Source of the DNA: Candidatus Riflebacteria bacterium HGW-Riflebacteria-2
GTDB lineage: Bacteria; Muiribacteriota; Ozemobacteria; Ozemobacterales; Ozemobacteraceae
Assembly (NCBI GenBank): GCA_002839435.1
Contig: PGYA01000003.1
Coordinates: 1-64,000 of the forward strand
DNA length: 64,000 bases
Direction: 5' to 3'
Positions 52,260-61,658 of the stretch are shown here, in pieces. Within the stretch, counting starts at the first letter, position 1, and each line of letters starts with the position of its first letter. Position numbers and translations under genes: made by a program. Under the pieces are notes generated by a model. The model had not been told where the DNA came from and made no database searches. It saw nothing but the letters and a program-made list of their open reading frames with translations.

Positions 52260-53468
52260 ATGCCACGTCCCCCTTTCCGACGGCGGCTTTTTTTATCTCT
52301 GATTGCGGCTTTGCTTATAAGCTTTTCAGCAGCACATGCGCAAAAGCAGAGTACTGGTAACGACAGCCTGCAGACCGAGATCGATGCAATAGACCTGCAG
52401 CTTGATTATCTCAAGCTCAAACTCAGTGACAGCCTTAAAAAGACGCGAAATCTCGAAGCGCGCATCAAAGCGAAGCGCGATGAAATTGCCCAGCTCAAAA
52501 ACCAGGTTGATCAACTTGGCGAGCGACAAAAAGAAATCGCGCGGCAGATCGAAAACATCGAACAGGAAAGCCGTGTCGCCAGACAACAGATAGATCAGCT
52601 GCTGGCGAGATTTCGCGCCAGACTGATTCAGCTGCATAAAATCAAACAGGGCACCCTGATCGGCTCGATTTTTTCGGCACGTGACCTCAATTCTTTTCTC
52701 AACCGCTATCAGATGGTCAAATATCTGTTAAACAGCGACAAAGACCTGCTTAAACAACTCAAAGCCCAGGATTTGCGACAGCGCCAGCTGACTTCAGAAA
52801 TGCAGGCACGCCAGCAACAGCTGGACAGCGGCAAAAGTGAGCTGGACAACAATTCAAAAAAGCTCAACAGCGAGAATTCAGCGCTCAGGGCTATGCTTTC
52901 AACCGTTCTGCTTGAGAAAAAAGTCTTTCTGGCAAGAGAAAAGGCCCTGGCTGGTGCGAAAAAGCAGCTTGAGAACGAAATCACCCGAATAGAGGCCTCC
53001 CGCAACGACCCTGGCCTTGAGAATGAGCTTGCCAAGGCGAAACCAGCCGTTGTTACCGCTGAACCGGCCAGGCTGCCTGATTCAGCTCCTGATGCGGCCA
53101 GAATAATGAATTTTATGTGGCCGATTGCGCGGGCAGATCGTAAAAGCATAGACCAGGCTGGCGATGAAAACACAGCGGCCATGTACATGACGACGATCGG
53201 CGAAGTCGATGTCGTAGCGGCAGCCCGCGGCAAGGTCGCCTATCGCGGCAACATCAGCGGGCTCGGCAATGTCGTAATTATCGGGCATCTCAGGGGATTT
53301 TCTACCGTTTATGCCCGTCTCGATGAGATCTGGGTTGGTCTCGGTCAGATTGTCGAGCGCGGCGAAGTTATCGGGCGCGTTCTCGGTGGCCGCAACCAGA
53401 CCCTGCAGTTCGAAATAAGATTCGGCGGCAAAAAACAGCAGCCCCTCAGCTATCTTCCCAAGGAGTAG
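52260..53468 (+). CDS. EnvC-like murein hydrolase activator with degenerate LytM domain
   Basis: From ATG 52260 the protein has 402 residues: a signal peptide cut after AHA (25-27), a long coiled coil (about 30-250), and a C-terminal LytM/M23 fold (about 305-400). The first Zn motif (HxxxD) is missing at AMYMTTIGEVDV and the second HxH is missing too (QFEIRFGG). It is therefore catalytically dead, like E. coli EnvC, which turns on the amidases AmiA/B. The start lies one nt after the ftsX stop. It is the likely effector of this FtsEX, with the amidase encoded elsewhere. Confidence 0.88.
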   Translation: MPRPPFRRRLFLSLIAALLISFSAAHAQKQSTGNDSLQTEIDAIDLQLDYLKLKLSDSLKKTRNLEARIKAKRDEIAQLKNQVDQLGERQKEIARQIENIEQESRVARQQIDQLLARFRARLIQLHKIKQGTLIGSIFSARDLNSFLNRYQMVKYLLNSDKDLLKQLKAQDLRQRQLTSEMQARQQQLDSGKSELDNNSKKLNSENSALRAMLSTVLLEKKVFLAREKALAGAKKQLENEITRIEASRNDPGLENELAKAKPAVVTAEPARLPDSAPDAARIMNFMWPIARADRKSIDQAGDENTAAMYMTTIGEVDVVAAARGKVAYRGNISGLGNVVIIGHLRGFSTVYARLDEIWVGLGQIVERGEVIGRVLGGRNQTLQFEIRFGGKKQQPLSYLPKE

Positions 53469-53557
53469 ACACTTAATCTGTGGTTCCTGAACAGTTCGCC
53501 TGTGAGCTCTCTATATATTGACAACGATTTTTTTCATTTTCACATGATGTGCTAAGA

Positions 53558-53566
53558 TGTTATACT
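53558..53566 (+). promoter_or_regulatory. Extended -10 promoter of the CtpA-pilin transcript
   Basis: TGTTATACT, an extended -10 box, ends 11 nt before the first possible ATG at 53577, which favours the later start at 53607. Confidence 0.45.
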
Positions 53567-53606
53567 GCTATCAAACATGTTTCAGAGACTTAAGGAGCAA
53601 TTTGTG

Positions 53607-55043
53607 ATGATCAGACACTTTTTTCGCGGCAAAATTCTGTACAGCGTTATTCTGGCGCTCCTGTTATTCTCTGCTGGTAGCCCATTGCAGGCGTCCTCTA
53701 CCAACCTGACTTACTTTAAATCTCTTGATCTGATCAGAAAAGTTCTCGAGCTGATCAAGTCAGATTACGTTGAAGAGAATATTGACGAACAGAAACTTAT
53801 CTATGGGGCGATAGAGGGTATGCTGAAAAAGCTCGACGACCCATATACCCGCTTCATGGAACCCAAGTCGTTCAAGGAAATGCAGGTCGAAACCCAGGGC
53901 GAATTCGGTGGTCTCGGCATAGTCATTTCGATAAAAGATCGCATGCTTACTGTTGTATCGCCGATTGACGACACTCCGGCAGCACGTGCCGGTGTTCTCG
54001 CCGGTGATATGATCATCAAGATCGATGGCAAAGACGTTATTGACATCGCCCTGCACGATGCCGTAAAGCTGCTGCGCGGCCCTGTCGGCACCAAGGTTAT
54101 TCTGTCGATTCTGCGCGAGGGGGAAAGAGAGTCGAAAGATTATGAACTCACCCGCGAGATCATCAAGTTACCCAGCGTTAAATACTGGGTTATCGAACCC
54201 CACATCGGTTACATAAGACTGACTCAGTTTATCCAGACTTCATCTGAAGATCTTGAGAAGGCTTTGATCGACCTCGAGAAGAATGGCGCCAGATCGATAA
54301 TCCTCGACCTGCGCAATAATCCGGGCGGTCTGCTGACCTCTGCTGTAGAAGTCGGCCGCAAGTTCATTCCCAAAGGCGATATCGTTTCAATCAAGGGTCG
54401 TGACGGTGAAGAAAACACCTACAGTTCTTTCTTCAAGTATCATCCGCTGCTGCCTCTGATCGTTCTCATCAACGAAGGCTCGGCATCAGCTTCTGAAATT
54501 GTTGCCGGCGCGGTAAAAGACAACAAGCGCGGTCTGCTGGTCGGTCGCAAGTCATTCGGCAAGGGTTCAGTGCAGACAGTCATTTCTCTCAACGACGGTT
54601 CGGCCATGGCTTTGACCACAGCCCTTTACTACACACCATCAGGCGTCAACATCCATAAATCAGGAATCAAGCCTGACATCGACGTCGAATTGCCTAAACT
54701 CGACGAAAGCAAACAGGATGAGATTCGCAAAGCAATCGAACTTGACCAGAAATACCTGCAGAAACTCAGCAACGCTCATAATGCCACTACTACTGCTGAA
54801 GACAGCGTCAAAAATGCATCGGAGCCGGTCAGAGTTGAACTCAGTTCTGGCACTATTACCGTCTATACCGAAGGCGGGGCCTCAGAAACGCACAAACTAA
54901 GCGGATTCGTCGAACCGCCCGACAGCTTTACCCATAACAAACTCGAAACTTTCGTCATCAATCCTTACGATACCCAGCTACAGAGAGCAATAGACATTCT
55001 CAAATCAACCGAAGTATTTCTGCCACTGATGGAAGAAAAGTAA
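53607..55043 (+). CDS. ctpA: C-terminal processing protease CtpA (S41 family)
   Basis: This periplasmic serine protease trims or degrades proteins from their C-termini. The start at ATG 53607 has AAGGAG upstream and gives a clear signal peptide (cleavage near LQAS). A PDZ domain (about 85-165, with GLGIVISIKD and AGVLAGDMIIKIDG) precedes the catalytic S41 domain. Counting from 53607, the nucleophile is Ser294 in GSASASE and the general base is Lys319 in KSFGKGSVQ, 25 residues apart as in known CtpA. It follows ftsEX-envC-like, so it may control septal wall enzymes, as Prc does, and it leads into the pilin genes. Confidence 0.95.
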   Translation: MIRHFFRGKILYSVILALLLFSAGSPLQASSTNLTYFKSLDLIRKVLELIKSDYVEENIDEQKLIYGAIEGMLKKLDDPYTRFMEPKSFKEMQVETQGEFGGLGIVISIKDRMLTVVSPIDDTPAARAGVLAGDMIIKIDGKDVIDIALHDAVKLLRGPVGTKVILSILREGERESKDYELTREIIKLPSVKYWVIEPHIGYIRLTQFIQTSSEDLEKALIDLEKNGARSIILDLRNNPGGLLTSAVEVGRKFIPKGDIVSIKGRDGEENTYSSFFKYHPLLPLIVLINEGSASASEIVAGAVKDNKRGLLVGRKSFGKGSVQTVISLNDGSAMALTTALYYTPSGVNIHKSGIKPDIDVELPKLDESKQDEIRKAIELDQKYLQKLSNAHNATTTAEDSVKNASEPVRVELSSGTITVYTEGGASETHKLSGFVEPPDSFTHNKLETFVINPYDTQLQRAIDILKSTEVFLPLMEEK

Positions 55044-55059
55044 TGACAGGGGTTTGAAT

Positions 55060-55761
55060 ATGTACAGCTGGTTTTCTACCGGACGCAACTGCCCACAACG
55101 GCAGCGCGCCGGGGTAACCCTGGTAGAAATTTTGATCGTGACCGTTATCATCACATTGATGGCAGCGGTCTCTTTTCCTGTCTACAAGATCATTCAGCAA
55201 CGCGAAAAGGAAAAACGCCTGCGCAAGATTCTGGCCTCGGTGCGCAGCGCCCTTTCTGGCAGTAAGTCGCCTCTGTCGGCGCGTGAATTCGTCGAAGGTT
55301 ATCGAACCTACGTCATAGCTTACGGTAGTTATCTGATCGAGAATGCCCTAGAACCGCCCGGCGCAAATACGATCCCAGCAGGACAGAAAAAGAAGGTTAA
55401 GGAAAACTTTCTCAAATTGGCCAACAATGAGGGCTTTGGCTATCCAGAATCTCCACAGAAACTGGTCCAAGGAAACATACTTCTAAAAATAGATGTTCCA
55501 ACCGGATCAAGCGGGGTCAATGCCACTTACACCGTCACAATACCAGTTGACAGACGCTTCGTCAGGAACATTCCTCCGCATCCTTTTATCGGCTGGGTTC
55601 CCAATGCCCGCTTTGAATTCAAGGCCGCTGTCAACACCTCAGGGTCACCTACCCTGCCCTTCAACTCTGCAGCATGGGGCACGACCGCCTCCGGTGTAAC
55701 CGACATAGTATCACGTGGCGCCGGCCTGGCGCTGAACGGGAGCAGAACCGATGACTGGTAA
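55060..55761 (+). CDS. Type IV pilin-like protein with long leader
   Basis: The start at ATG 55060 follows ACAGGGG. The prepilin leader is unusually long (about 18 residues), ending RQRAG before VTLVE with Glu at +5 and the hydrophobic helix LIVTVIITLMAAV. The remaining part has the alpha-beta look of pseudopilins, with a Pro/Gly-rich C-terminus. Length is 233 residues. It overlaps the next pilin gene by 11 nt. It is probably a minor pilin or pseudopilin. Confidence 0.8.
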   Translation: MYSWFSTGRNCPQRQRAGVTLVEILIVTVIITLMAAVSFPVYKIIQQREKEKRLRKILASVRSALSGSKSPLSAREFVEGYRTYVIAYGSYLIENALEPPGANTIPAGQKKKVKENFLKLANNEGFGYPESPQKLVQGNILLKIDVPTGSSGVNATYTVTIPVDRRFVRNIPPHPFIGWVPNARFEFKAAVNTSGSPTLPFNSAAWGTTASGVTDIVSRGAGLALNGSRTDDW

Positions 55762-56308
55762 ACAGGGTTTCTCTCTGTTCGAAATGCTCATAGTTGTCGC
55801 CATCATGGGCGTCATTGCGCTTGCTGCCGTACCGGTCGCCGAGATCACCTACGTCAAGACTCAGGAAACCATGCTTGAAAACAACCAGGATTCTGTCAGA
55901 GAAGCGATTATGCTGTGGAAACGCGACTGCCGCAACGCCGTAGCCGGCCAGCTTTCAGACGGCTACACGCTTCTTTTCACCATTCCCGACAGCCGGCTTT
56001 ACCCACCAGGACTGGAAGATCTGGTAAAGCCCGACGCAAACTACTCCATCTACGACCGTAGCGATGTCGGTATTGCGACTTTCTATCCCAAACCTTATCT
56101 GAATGCCATTCCGGCCGATCCCTTTGTTGGAGCCCCGGAATGGGTAGTTCACTGCGCTTCCGGCACAAGCCCGGGAACTTACAGCAGCGGCATAACGACT
56201 TTACCTGCCAATCACGTCGGCGTAATGGATGTTTCATGCGTCACCGACCCTGCCAGACGACGTGGTTTTGTCACTGCCATTGACGGCACAAAATACCAGG
56301 ACTGGTGA
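55751..56308 (+). CDS. Type IV pilin-like protein
   Basis: This 185-residue pilin has leader MTGKQG, then FSLFE with Glu at +5 and a hydrophobic helix, giving a standard prepilin peptidase site. The C-terminal part has two pairs of cysteines worth noting (at about 60 and 133, 160) and many Pro/Gly/Thr, as in pilus subunits that use disulfides. It is the second of three pilin genes between ctpA and pilB, in frames that overlap or almost touch. Confidence 0.85.
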   Translation: MTGKQGFSLFEMLIVVAIMGVIALAAVPVAEITYVKTQETMLENNQDSVREAIMLWKRDCRNAVAGQLSDGYTLLFTIPDSRLYPPGLEDLVKPDANYSIYDRSDVGIATFYPKPYLNAIPADPFVGAPEWVVHCASGTSPGTYSSGITTLPANHVGVMDVSCVTDPARRRGFVTAIDGTKYQDW

Positions 56309-56315
56309 GGAAAAC

Positions 56316-56924
56316 ATGACAAAAAAAGGTTTTACGATAATCGAGCTTCTGATAGTTATTGCCATAATAGGTATTCTGGCCGGCGTGGCAGTGCCCTATT
56401 ACAACGATTACATCTACGATGCGCGCCTGTCGACGCTTAAACAGAATCTTGCCACCTATCGTCAGGTTCTCAACCAATTTCGTGGCGACAACCTGCGCGG
56501 CCCGATCAACGTGCCTGTTTCATCGGGTGCCGTCGTTTTGATTCCCGCCGACGGCTGGAGTTCTACTGCCTATTCAGAGCTTACCGCCGGCCCGATACAG
56601 ATCGTCGATGCTGCGCTGACCCGCCGCACCAATTTGAAGTATCTGCCGCAGATGCCGGTGTTTTTGAACCCACAAGATGGTTCACCCGTTCCACCGACTG
56701 CCTGGAATTTTAGTGGAGAGACGGCTTATTACTATGACCCTCTTAACGTCGGTGTATTTGACATTGACAATGAGCTGGCGTTTGTAGATAACGACGGGGA
56801 TGCGAGCTATACGTCCGGCATCGATACAGTTCTTTTTCTCGGCACAAATGTCGGCGCTGGCGGTGCTGGAACAGCTCTTGATTATACAAGTTTTTCCGTA
56901 ACCATAGATGGAGTTGATTACTAA
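56316..56924 (+). CDS. Type IV pilin (likely major or T2S-type pseudopilin)
   Basis: The short leader MTKKG and mature start FTIIELLIVIAIIGILAGVA are the textbook type IV pilin form, with Glu at +5. The start at ATG 56316 has TGAGGA before it. The product has 202 residues, and the C-terminal part contains a run of Asp/Asn (VFDIDNELAFVDNDGDASY) that looks like a calcium-binding loop of the GspG kind. It is the most pilin-like of the three genes upstream of pilB and is a good candidate for the main subunit. Confidence 0.87.
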   Translation: MTKKGFTIIELLIVIAIIGILAGVAVPYYNDYIYDARLSTLKQNLATYRQVLNQFRGDNLRGPINVPVSSGAVVLIPADGWSSTAYSELTAGPIQIVDAALTRRTNLKYLPQMPVFLNPQDGSPVPPTAWNFSGETAYYYDPLNVGVFDIDNELAFVDNDGDASYTSGIDTVLFLGTNVGAGGAGTALDYTSFSVTIDGVDY

Positions 56925-57002
56925 ATTTGCTGAATTCTGAGTAAAAATAATTAAATATTGAATTTGACGTGCCGATACTTGTGAGGAAGGACTAATTAAA
57001 TA

Positions 57003-58778
57003 ATGGCTGCAGAATTTCTGAAAAGAAAAAGAATCGGTGAAATCCTGATTGAAATGCGCGCTATCACGCAGGAACAGCTTGACAACGCACTCAAACGCCA
57101 GCCCGCGACACGCAGAATGATCGGCGAAATACTCATCGAAGACAAGGCGCTGAACGAGGAAACTTTGTTCAGGGGACTTTCCATGCAGCATGGCATCGAG
57201 TTCGTCAATCTCGGCAATGCTGAATTGAATTCAGATCTCATCCGGCAGATTCCGGAAAGCCTGATCAAGACTTACAAGTTCATTCCATTGCGCAAGGAAC
57301 CAAAATCTCTAACCATAGCGGTTTTTGACCCGACCAATAACAAGATGTTCGACAGCATCAAGATGGCGACCGGGTTTATGTTCATCAAATGGGTTCTAGC
57401 TACCAAATCGCAGATACTGCATATCATCAACGAAGTCCTTTATCGCCCGCAGAATGTGCTCGACAACGTGCCGATAGATGACCTGCTCAAAGACGTCAAA
57501 CTTGAATTTACCAAAGAAGAGAATCTCTTCACGGAGTCCTTTGCCAATACTGCGCCACAGTCAGACCTCAACCTCGAAGAACTCAAGCGAGAATCAGACC
57601 AGACGTCGATTGTAACCCTGGTTCACAAGATCATCCTCGACGCCGTCAAGATGCGCGCATCTGACATTCACATAGAAGCCTTCGAAAAAATCATTCAAGT
57701 CAGGTATCGTATCGACGGTATTCTTTACGATATTCTGCCCGTCGAAAAAGCCGCGCAGATGGCGATTATTTCGCGTATCAAGATCATGTCGAATCTCGAC
57801 ATCACTGAGCGCTTCATGCCGCAGGACGGCAACTTCAAACTCAGAGTTAAAAACCAGCATATTGAGTTCCGCGTTGCCATTCTGCCTTCGATCTACGGCC
57901 AGAACTGCACGATCCGCGTTCTCGATGCCGGCCGCGTCAATCTCGACCTCAAGGGCCTCGGCTTCCACGACGACGACTTGCGCATATTCGAATACAATAT
58001 CGGCAAACCATGGGGTCTCTGTCTGCTTGCCGGCCCTACTGGTTCTGGTAAAACGACAACTCTTTATTCTGCCCTGTCACTTATCAACAGCCGCCAGAAA
58101 AAAATCATCACGGTAGAGGACCCGGTTGAATTCAAAATTCCCGGTGTTCACCAGATGCAGGTTTTCGAAAACAAGAACGACGCGAACCGGTCACTGACTT
58201 TTGCCCGCGGCCTGCGCGCCATTCTGCGTCTTGACCCCGATATCATTCTCGTCGGCGAAATCCGCGACTATGAAACCGCTGAAATCACAGTTAAAGCGGC
58301 ACTCACCGGTCACATGGTTTTTTCGACAATCCACGCCAACACGGCCATAGAAACGATTAACCGCCTCGAAAATATCGGAATCGACCCCTACCTTTACGCT
58401 TCTGCTCTCTGTCTGCTTGTCGGTCAACGCCTGGTCAGAAAGATCTGCCCGCATTGCAAGACCGAAATAGAACGAACGCCTTATCTGGCAGCTTCGCTTG
58501 GCATAGAAATGAAAGAACTCGAAAGTCACAGGCTCTACCGCGGGGCCGGTTGTAAACACTGTAACAACAGTGGTTTCCGCGACAGAACCGGTCTGTATGA
58601 AGTCATTGAAGTCACACCGGACCTCAGAGAAATGATCGGGCAACGCCGCACCAGTATGGAACTAACTACCTTCCTGCGCAAACGCAAGGTTAAAACCCTG
58701 TCAGAATGTTGCCTTGCCAAGGTTCTCGAGGGTGAAGTTCCGGTTGAAGAATACATCATGATCAATATGGGAAGTTAA
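57003..58778 (+). CDS. pilB: Type IV pilus assembly ATPase PilB (with MshEN domains)
   Basis: This motor drives pilin polymerisation. The 591-residue protein has two tandem N-terminal MshEN motifs (about 10-33 and 39-62: IGEILIE, later L and Q at the expected spacing), the type that binds c-di-GMP. The ATPase core follows with Walker A GPTGSGKT (344-351), VEDPVE Asp-box, GEIRD Walker B region, and STIHAN His-box. The zinc tetracysteine is at C482, C485, C517 and C520. It is downstream of three pilin genes and precedes pilM/N/O/P-like genes. GAGGAAGGA is upstream of the ATG. Confidence 0.95.
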   Translation: MAAEFLKRKRIGEILIEMRAITQEQLDNALKRQPATRRMIGEILIEDKALNEETLFRGLSMQHGIEFVNLGNAELNSDLIRQIPESLIKTYKFIPLRKEPKSLTIAVFDPTNNKMFDSIKMATGFMFIKWVLATKSQILHIINEVLYRPQNVLDNVPIDDLLKDVKLEFTKEENLFTESFANTAPQSDLNLEELKRESDQTSIVTLVHKIILDAVKMRASDIHIEAFEKIIQVRYRIDGILYDILPVEKAAQMAIISRIKIMSNLDITERFMPQDGNFKLRVKNQHIEFRVAILPSIYGQNCTIRVLDAGRVNLDLKGLGFHDDDLRIFEYNIGKPWGLCLLAGPTGSGKTTTLYSALSLINSRQKKIITVEDPVEFKIPGVHQMQVFENKNDANRSLTFARGLRAILRLDPDIILVGEIRDYETAEITVKAALTGHMVFSTIHANTAIETINRLENIGIDPYLYASALCLLVGQRLVRKICPHCKTEIERTPYLAASLGIEMKELESHRLYRGAGCKHCNNSGFRDRTGLYEVIEVTPDLREMIGQRRTSMELTTFLRKRKVKTLSECCLAKVLEGEVPVEEYIMINMGS

Positions 58779-58781
58779 TCG

Positions 58782-59849
58782 ATGGCAAGATTTGGACCCA
58801 GAATCAATACAGTTCTCGAAATGGGAACATACGAAATGCGCCTTTTGATGCTTGAATCAGCATCAGAGGGTGAGATTCATCTAAAAAAATGCTTGTCTAC
58901 TGACGCTTCCAGGGACTTCGTGGTATCTACATTCATCGAATTTCCGATCATGGATGCTGAACCGGTGCGCAAAGCCGCGGCTTCTTTGATAAAGGAAACC
59001 AAGCTTTCATACGAAAACACCATGCTCCTTCTACCAGACCATTCGTCACTGCTCAACATAATGGTCACGCCGCCACGCTATTCGCGCAAGGAAATGGAAG
59101 AAGCCGTCAGAGAAGACCTTGAGCCGGTAATGCCGCTGCCCTACGAAAACTGGTTCATGACCCAACAAAGTATCGGCACCTGGGAAGAAGACGAAATAGT
59201 ACTGGCAGTTGCAACAATTAAAAACAATCTTCTCGAGGCCGGCGGCATTATTCAAAGAGCCGGCCTTAACCCGGTTGTCATCGAACTGAATTTTTTCAAT
59301 GTCGCCAATCTTATCGAGCATTATCTTATCAGCAACGATAATAAGGGCAAAAATATCTGCCTGATTCACCTCGGGCATGAGTCGACATCAGTTGGAGTGT
59401 TCAAAGACGGCCTGCTGCGATCGCTGCAGAACAGACCGGTAGGTTCCTATGATTTTACCAAGCAACTGAGCAAGCACTTTCACGTGCCAGAACCTGATGC
59501 AGATCAGTTCAAGCGCAACGAAAACTTCTTTCTACCCGAGCCATCGCCAGAGCAGGACGTTCAGTATAACTTCACCGTCATTAAAAATGTGTTCGCACTG
59601 CTCTGCCGTGAAATCTTTGGAGCTATCGAAAGTTACCTGACCAAGTTCAGGGAATTTACGATTCATGAAGTAATTATTTCCGGTGGTGGAGCCAATTTCG
59701 AGAACATTCATGTTCAGCTTGGAACGAACCTCAACACCAAAGTGCGCTGTATTTCAGAGCTCTATCAATTATATGTCGCCGGCCGGCCGGTAAACGACGC
59801 TGAACGCAACTCACTGGCAGCTGCCTGTGGCTGCTTTTTGAGAGGTTAA
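58782..59849 (+). CDS. pilM: Actin-like pilus assembly protein PilM
   Basis: This 355-residue cytoplasmic actin/FtsA-fold protein sits 3 nt after pilB. It shows the ribonuclease H-like pattern with LIHLGHESTSVGVF (second phosphate loop) near 190-205, and IISGGGANFENI (adenosine motif) near 300. PilM binds the N-terminus of PilN on the inner membrane and forms the cytoplasmic ring of the alignment complex. The N-terminal phosphate loop reads NTVLEMGTYEMRLL, which is less canonical. The following genes fit pilN, pilO and pilP. Confidence 0.85.
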   Translation: MARFGPRINTVLEMGTYEMRLLMLESASEGEIHLKKCLSTDASRDFVVSTFIEFPIMDAEPVRKAAASLIKETKLSYENTMLLLPDHSSLLNIMVTPPRYSRKEMEEAVREDLEPVMPLPYENWFMTQQSIGTWEEDEIVLAVATIKNNLLEAGGIIQRAGLNPVVIELNFFNVANLIEHYLISNDNKGKNICLIHLGHESTSVGVFKDGLLRSLQNRPVGSYDFTKQLSKHFHVPEPDADQFKRNENFFLPEPSPEQDVQYNFTVIKNVFALLCREIFGAIESYLTKFREFTIHEVIISGGGANFENIHVQLGTNLNTKVRCISELYQLYVAGRPVNDAERNSLAAACGCFLRG

Positions 59850-59850
59850 C

Positions 59851-60411
59851 ATGAAATATCAGTTAGATCTGCTGCCAAAGGAATACAAGAGCCTGCCCCG
59901 CGACAATCTGGGCATAGTTCTGGCATTTCTAACGATTCTGGTCTCGATCTCAGCGATCGGCAGCATGTCAATCAAGAACCACAGTGAGCTGTCCGGGGTT
60001 CAGGCGCAGGTAGACAAGGTTGAGGCTCAGGTTCGTGATGTTGTTGAAAAGACCAGCGCTCTGCAACCGCCCGTAAACGAGATAAACTCTCTAAAAAGCA
60101 GTATAAATTTTATCAATCAAAATCTCGACACACCTGGCAGCAGCCTGGTAGATTTTCTTGCGACGCTTGAAGCGTCTGTTCCTGAAAGAGTTGTAATCAC
60201 CGATATAAACCCCAAAAATTTCACAAACATCAGGCAGAGTTTTACCCTGACCGGCGAAGCCTCAACCATTTTTGATGTGCTTGAATTTGCCAAACGCCTT
60301 GAGCAGAGCGGGAAATTCAGCGCCATGCTGAAAACAACCGCCAATGCGGCTCAGGATGAAGGTTCGGTTCAGAAGTTCACTCTCGACTTTACTTATCGTG
60401 CGACAAAGTGA
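59851..60411 (+). CDS. pilN: PilN-like inner-membrane pilus protein
   Basis: This 186-residue protein has a short cytoplasmic start (MKYQLDLLPKEYKSL, resembling the INLLP motif that PilN uses to bind PilM), one transmembrane helix (about 20-40), and a helical then ferredoxin-like periplasmic part (about 100-185). The start is one nt past the pilM stop. PilN pairs with PilO to link the PilM ring with the outer-membrane secretin. Confidence 0.85.
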   Translation: MKYQLDLLPKEYKSLPRDNLGIVLAFLTILVSISAIGSMSIKNHSELSGVQAQVDKVEAQVRDVVEKTSALQPPVNEINSLKSSINFINQNLDTPGSSLVDFLATLEASVPERVVITDINPKNFTNIRQSFTLTGEASTIFDVLEFAKRLEQSGKFSAMLKTTANAAQDEGSVQKFTLDFTYRATK

Positions 60412-60432
60412 ATAAAGACATAAGGATATGAA

Positions 60433-61014
60433 GTGAAGACCAGACTACGCTCAATAATAGAAAGAGTTGTAACCTACGGCCTGATTGCCATTGCAATCGG
60501 CGGGCTGGTATATTTTCTCGGCTCGGTCAACCGTCAGCAGCGCGAGTCTATTGCCAACAAAAACCAGGAACTGGTCAACCTTAACAAAAAACTTGAAGAT
60601 TCGCAGGCTGAATTTGCCAAGCGCCGACAGCAGGTCGCCGATATTACGTCTCAGCTGCGTGACAAAAGACAGGAAGTTAAGGATAAATTCGAGAAACTGC
60701 TTGAGAGCGCCGCAAATTACACAATGTTTATCGAACAGGTTCAGCGCAAGGCTCGAGCACTCGACATACACATTCAGGACTCCACCTATAAACCGCCGGC
60801 ACCGGTGGCGGGAGCTGGTTCGAGTTATCTCGAGTTCAAGTTTGACCTGAGAATTCATGGTGTTTACAACAAGCTGAAACAGTTTCTGTGGGAAATAGAG
60901 AACTCTCTGGGCAGACTGGTTAAAATTTCACAGATCGAAATAATCCCGCCGCTCAGTGACCCGCAGGGCAACATGTCAATGAAACTCACTCTTTCGACAT
61001 TTTTCTTACCCTGA
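60433..61014 (+). CDS. pilO: PilO-like inner-membrane pilus protein
   Basis: This 193-residue bitopic protein has an N-terminal helix (about 12-30), a coiled coil (about 35-80) with a repeating Gln/Lys/Glu pattern, and a compact periplasmic domain. The start is GTG 60433 with AAGGA just before it. It has the size, topology and position expected of PilO, which forms heterodimers with PilN. Confidence 0.8.
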   Translation: MKTRLRSIIERVVTYGLIAIAIGGLVYFLGSVNRQQRESIANKNQELVNLNKKLEDSQAEFAKRRQQVADITSQLRDKRQEVKDKFEKLLESAANYTMFIEQVQRKARALDIHIQDSTYKPPAPVAGAGSSYLEFKFDLRIHGVYNKLKQFLWEIENSLGRLVKISQIEIIPPLSDPQGNMSMKLTLSTFFLP

Positions 61015-61035
61015 CCTTCGATACAAGGACTACTC

Positions 61036-61653
61036 ATGACTCAGAATGAATTTCTCGATTACTGCAAGAAGAACAAGACAGTAGCCTTTGGCGTGCCAGC
61101 TATAATCTTCATTCTGCTGCTCGACAGTCTTGTATTGAAACCGAACCGGCAGAAGAAGTTAGAAGAATCACGTGGCATCACCACCCAGACAGCGCCAGCG
61201 AATCCGGCGGTGGCAGCCCAGGCCCCTGGCATTGCGGCAGAAAAAGCGCCACTGGCTCCGCCGAAACCGCTGGAAGCAGTGTCTTATCCGGCCCTTTCTG
61301 AGCGGGTGGACAGCCGGTTTTCAGCTGTACAGCTATATCCCTACGATCAGAGCCGTAACATTTTTGTGCAGAAGTCTGAACAGCGCATTCAGGTTATTTC
61401 AGCAATTACTGGCGAAGAAGAAGAAACTTTTGAACGCCCCGACATAACCTACCACGGCTTTTTTACCCTGGGGACTGATCGCGTCGCTATTCTGCGCTTT
61501 GCCGACGAACTGCTGCTGACCAAGGTTGGTGGTGCCCTCAAGCGCTCGCCATTCTTTCTCAGATCTGTTTTTCCTGAAAAAATCATTATTTCAGATGCAA
61601 CCGAATCGATAAGAGAGTTTGAAGTATCGCTCTCCGAAAAACCCAAGGACTAG
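61036..61653 (+). CDS. PilP-like periplasmic pilus protein
   Basis: This is a 205-residue protein with an N-terminal hydrophobic helix (about 17-33), a Pro/Ala-rich flexible linker (about 50-85) and a C-terminal beta-rich domain (about 105-195). This layout matches PilP, which bridges PilN/PilO to the secretin PilQ, though a lipobox Cys is not seen, so it would be membrane-anchored. Assignment rests mainly on order and topology. A pilQ gene is not in the window. Confidence 0.65.
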   Translation: MTQNEFLDYCKKNKTVAFGVPAIIFILLLDSLVLKPNRQKKLEESRGITTQTAPANPAVAAQAPGIAAEKAPLAPPKPLEAVSYPALSERVDSRFSAVQLYPYDQSRNIFVQKSEQRIQVISAITGEEEETFERPDITYHGFFTLGTDRVAILRFADELLLTKVGGALKRSPFFLRSVFPEKIIISDATESIREFEVSLSEKPKD

Positions 61654-61658
61654 CCGCA

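Noticed and set aside
53518..53523. TTGACA upstream of ctpA as a -35 box
   Set aside because: No -10 box lies 15-19 nt downstream; the extended -10 at 53558-53566 is a better candidate.
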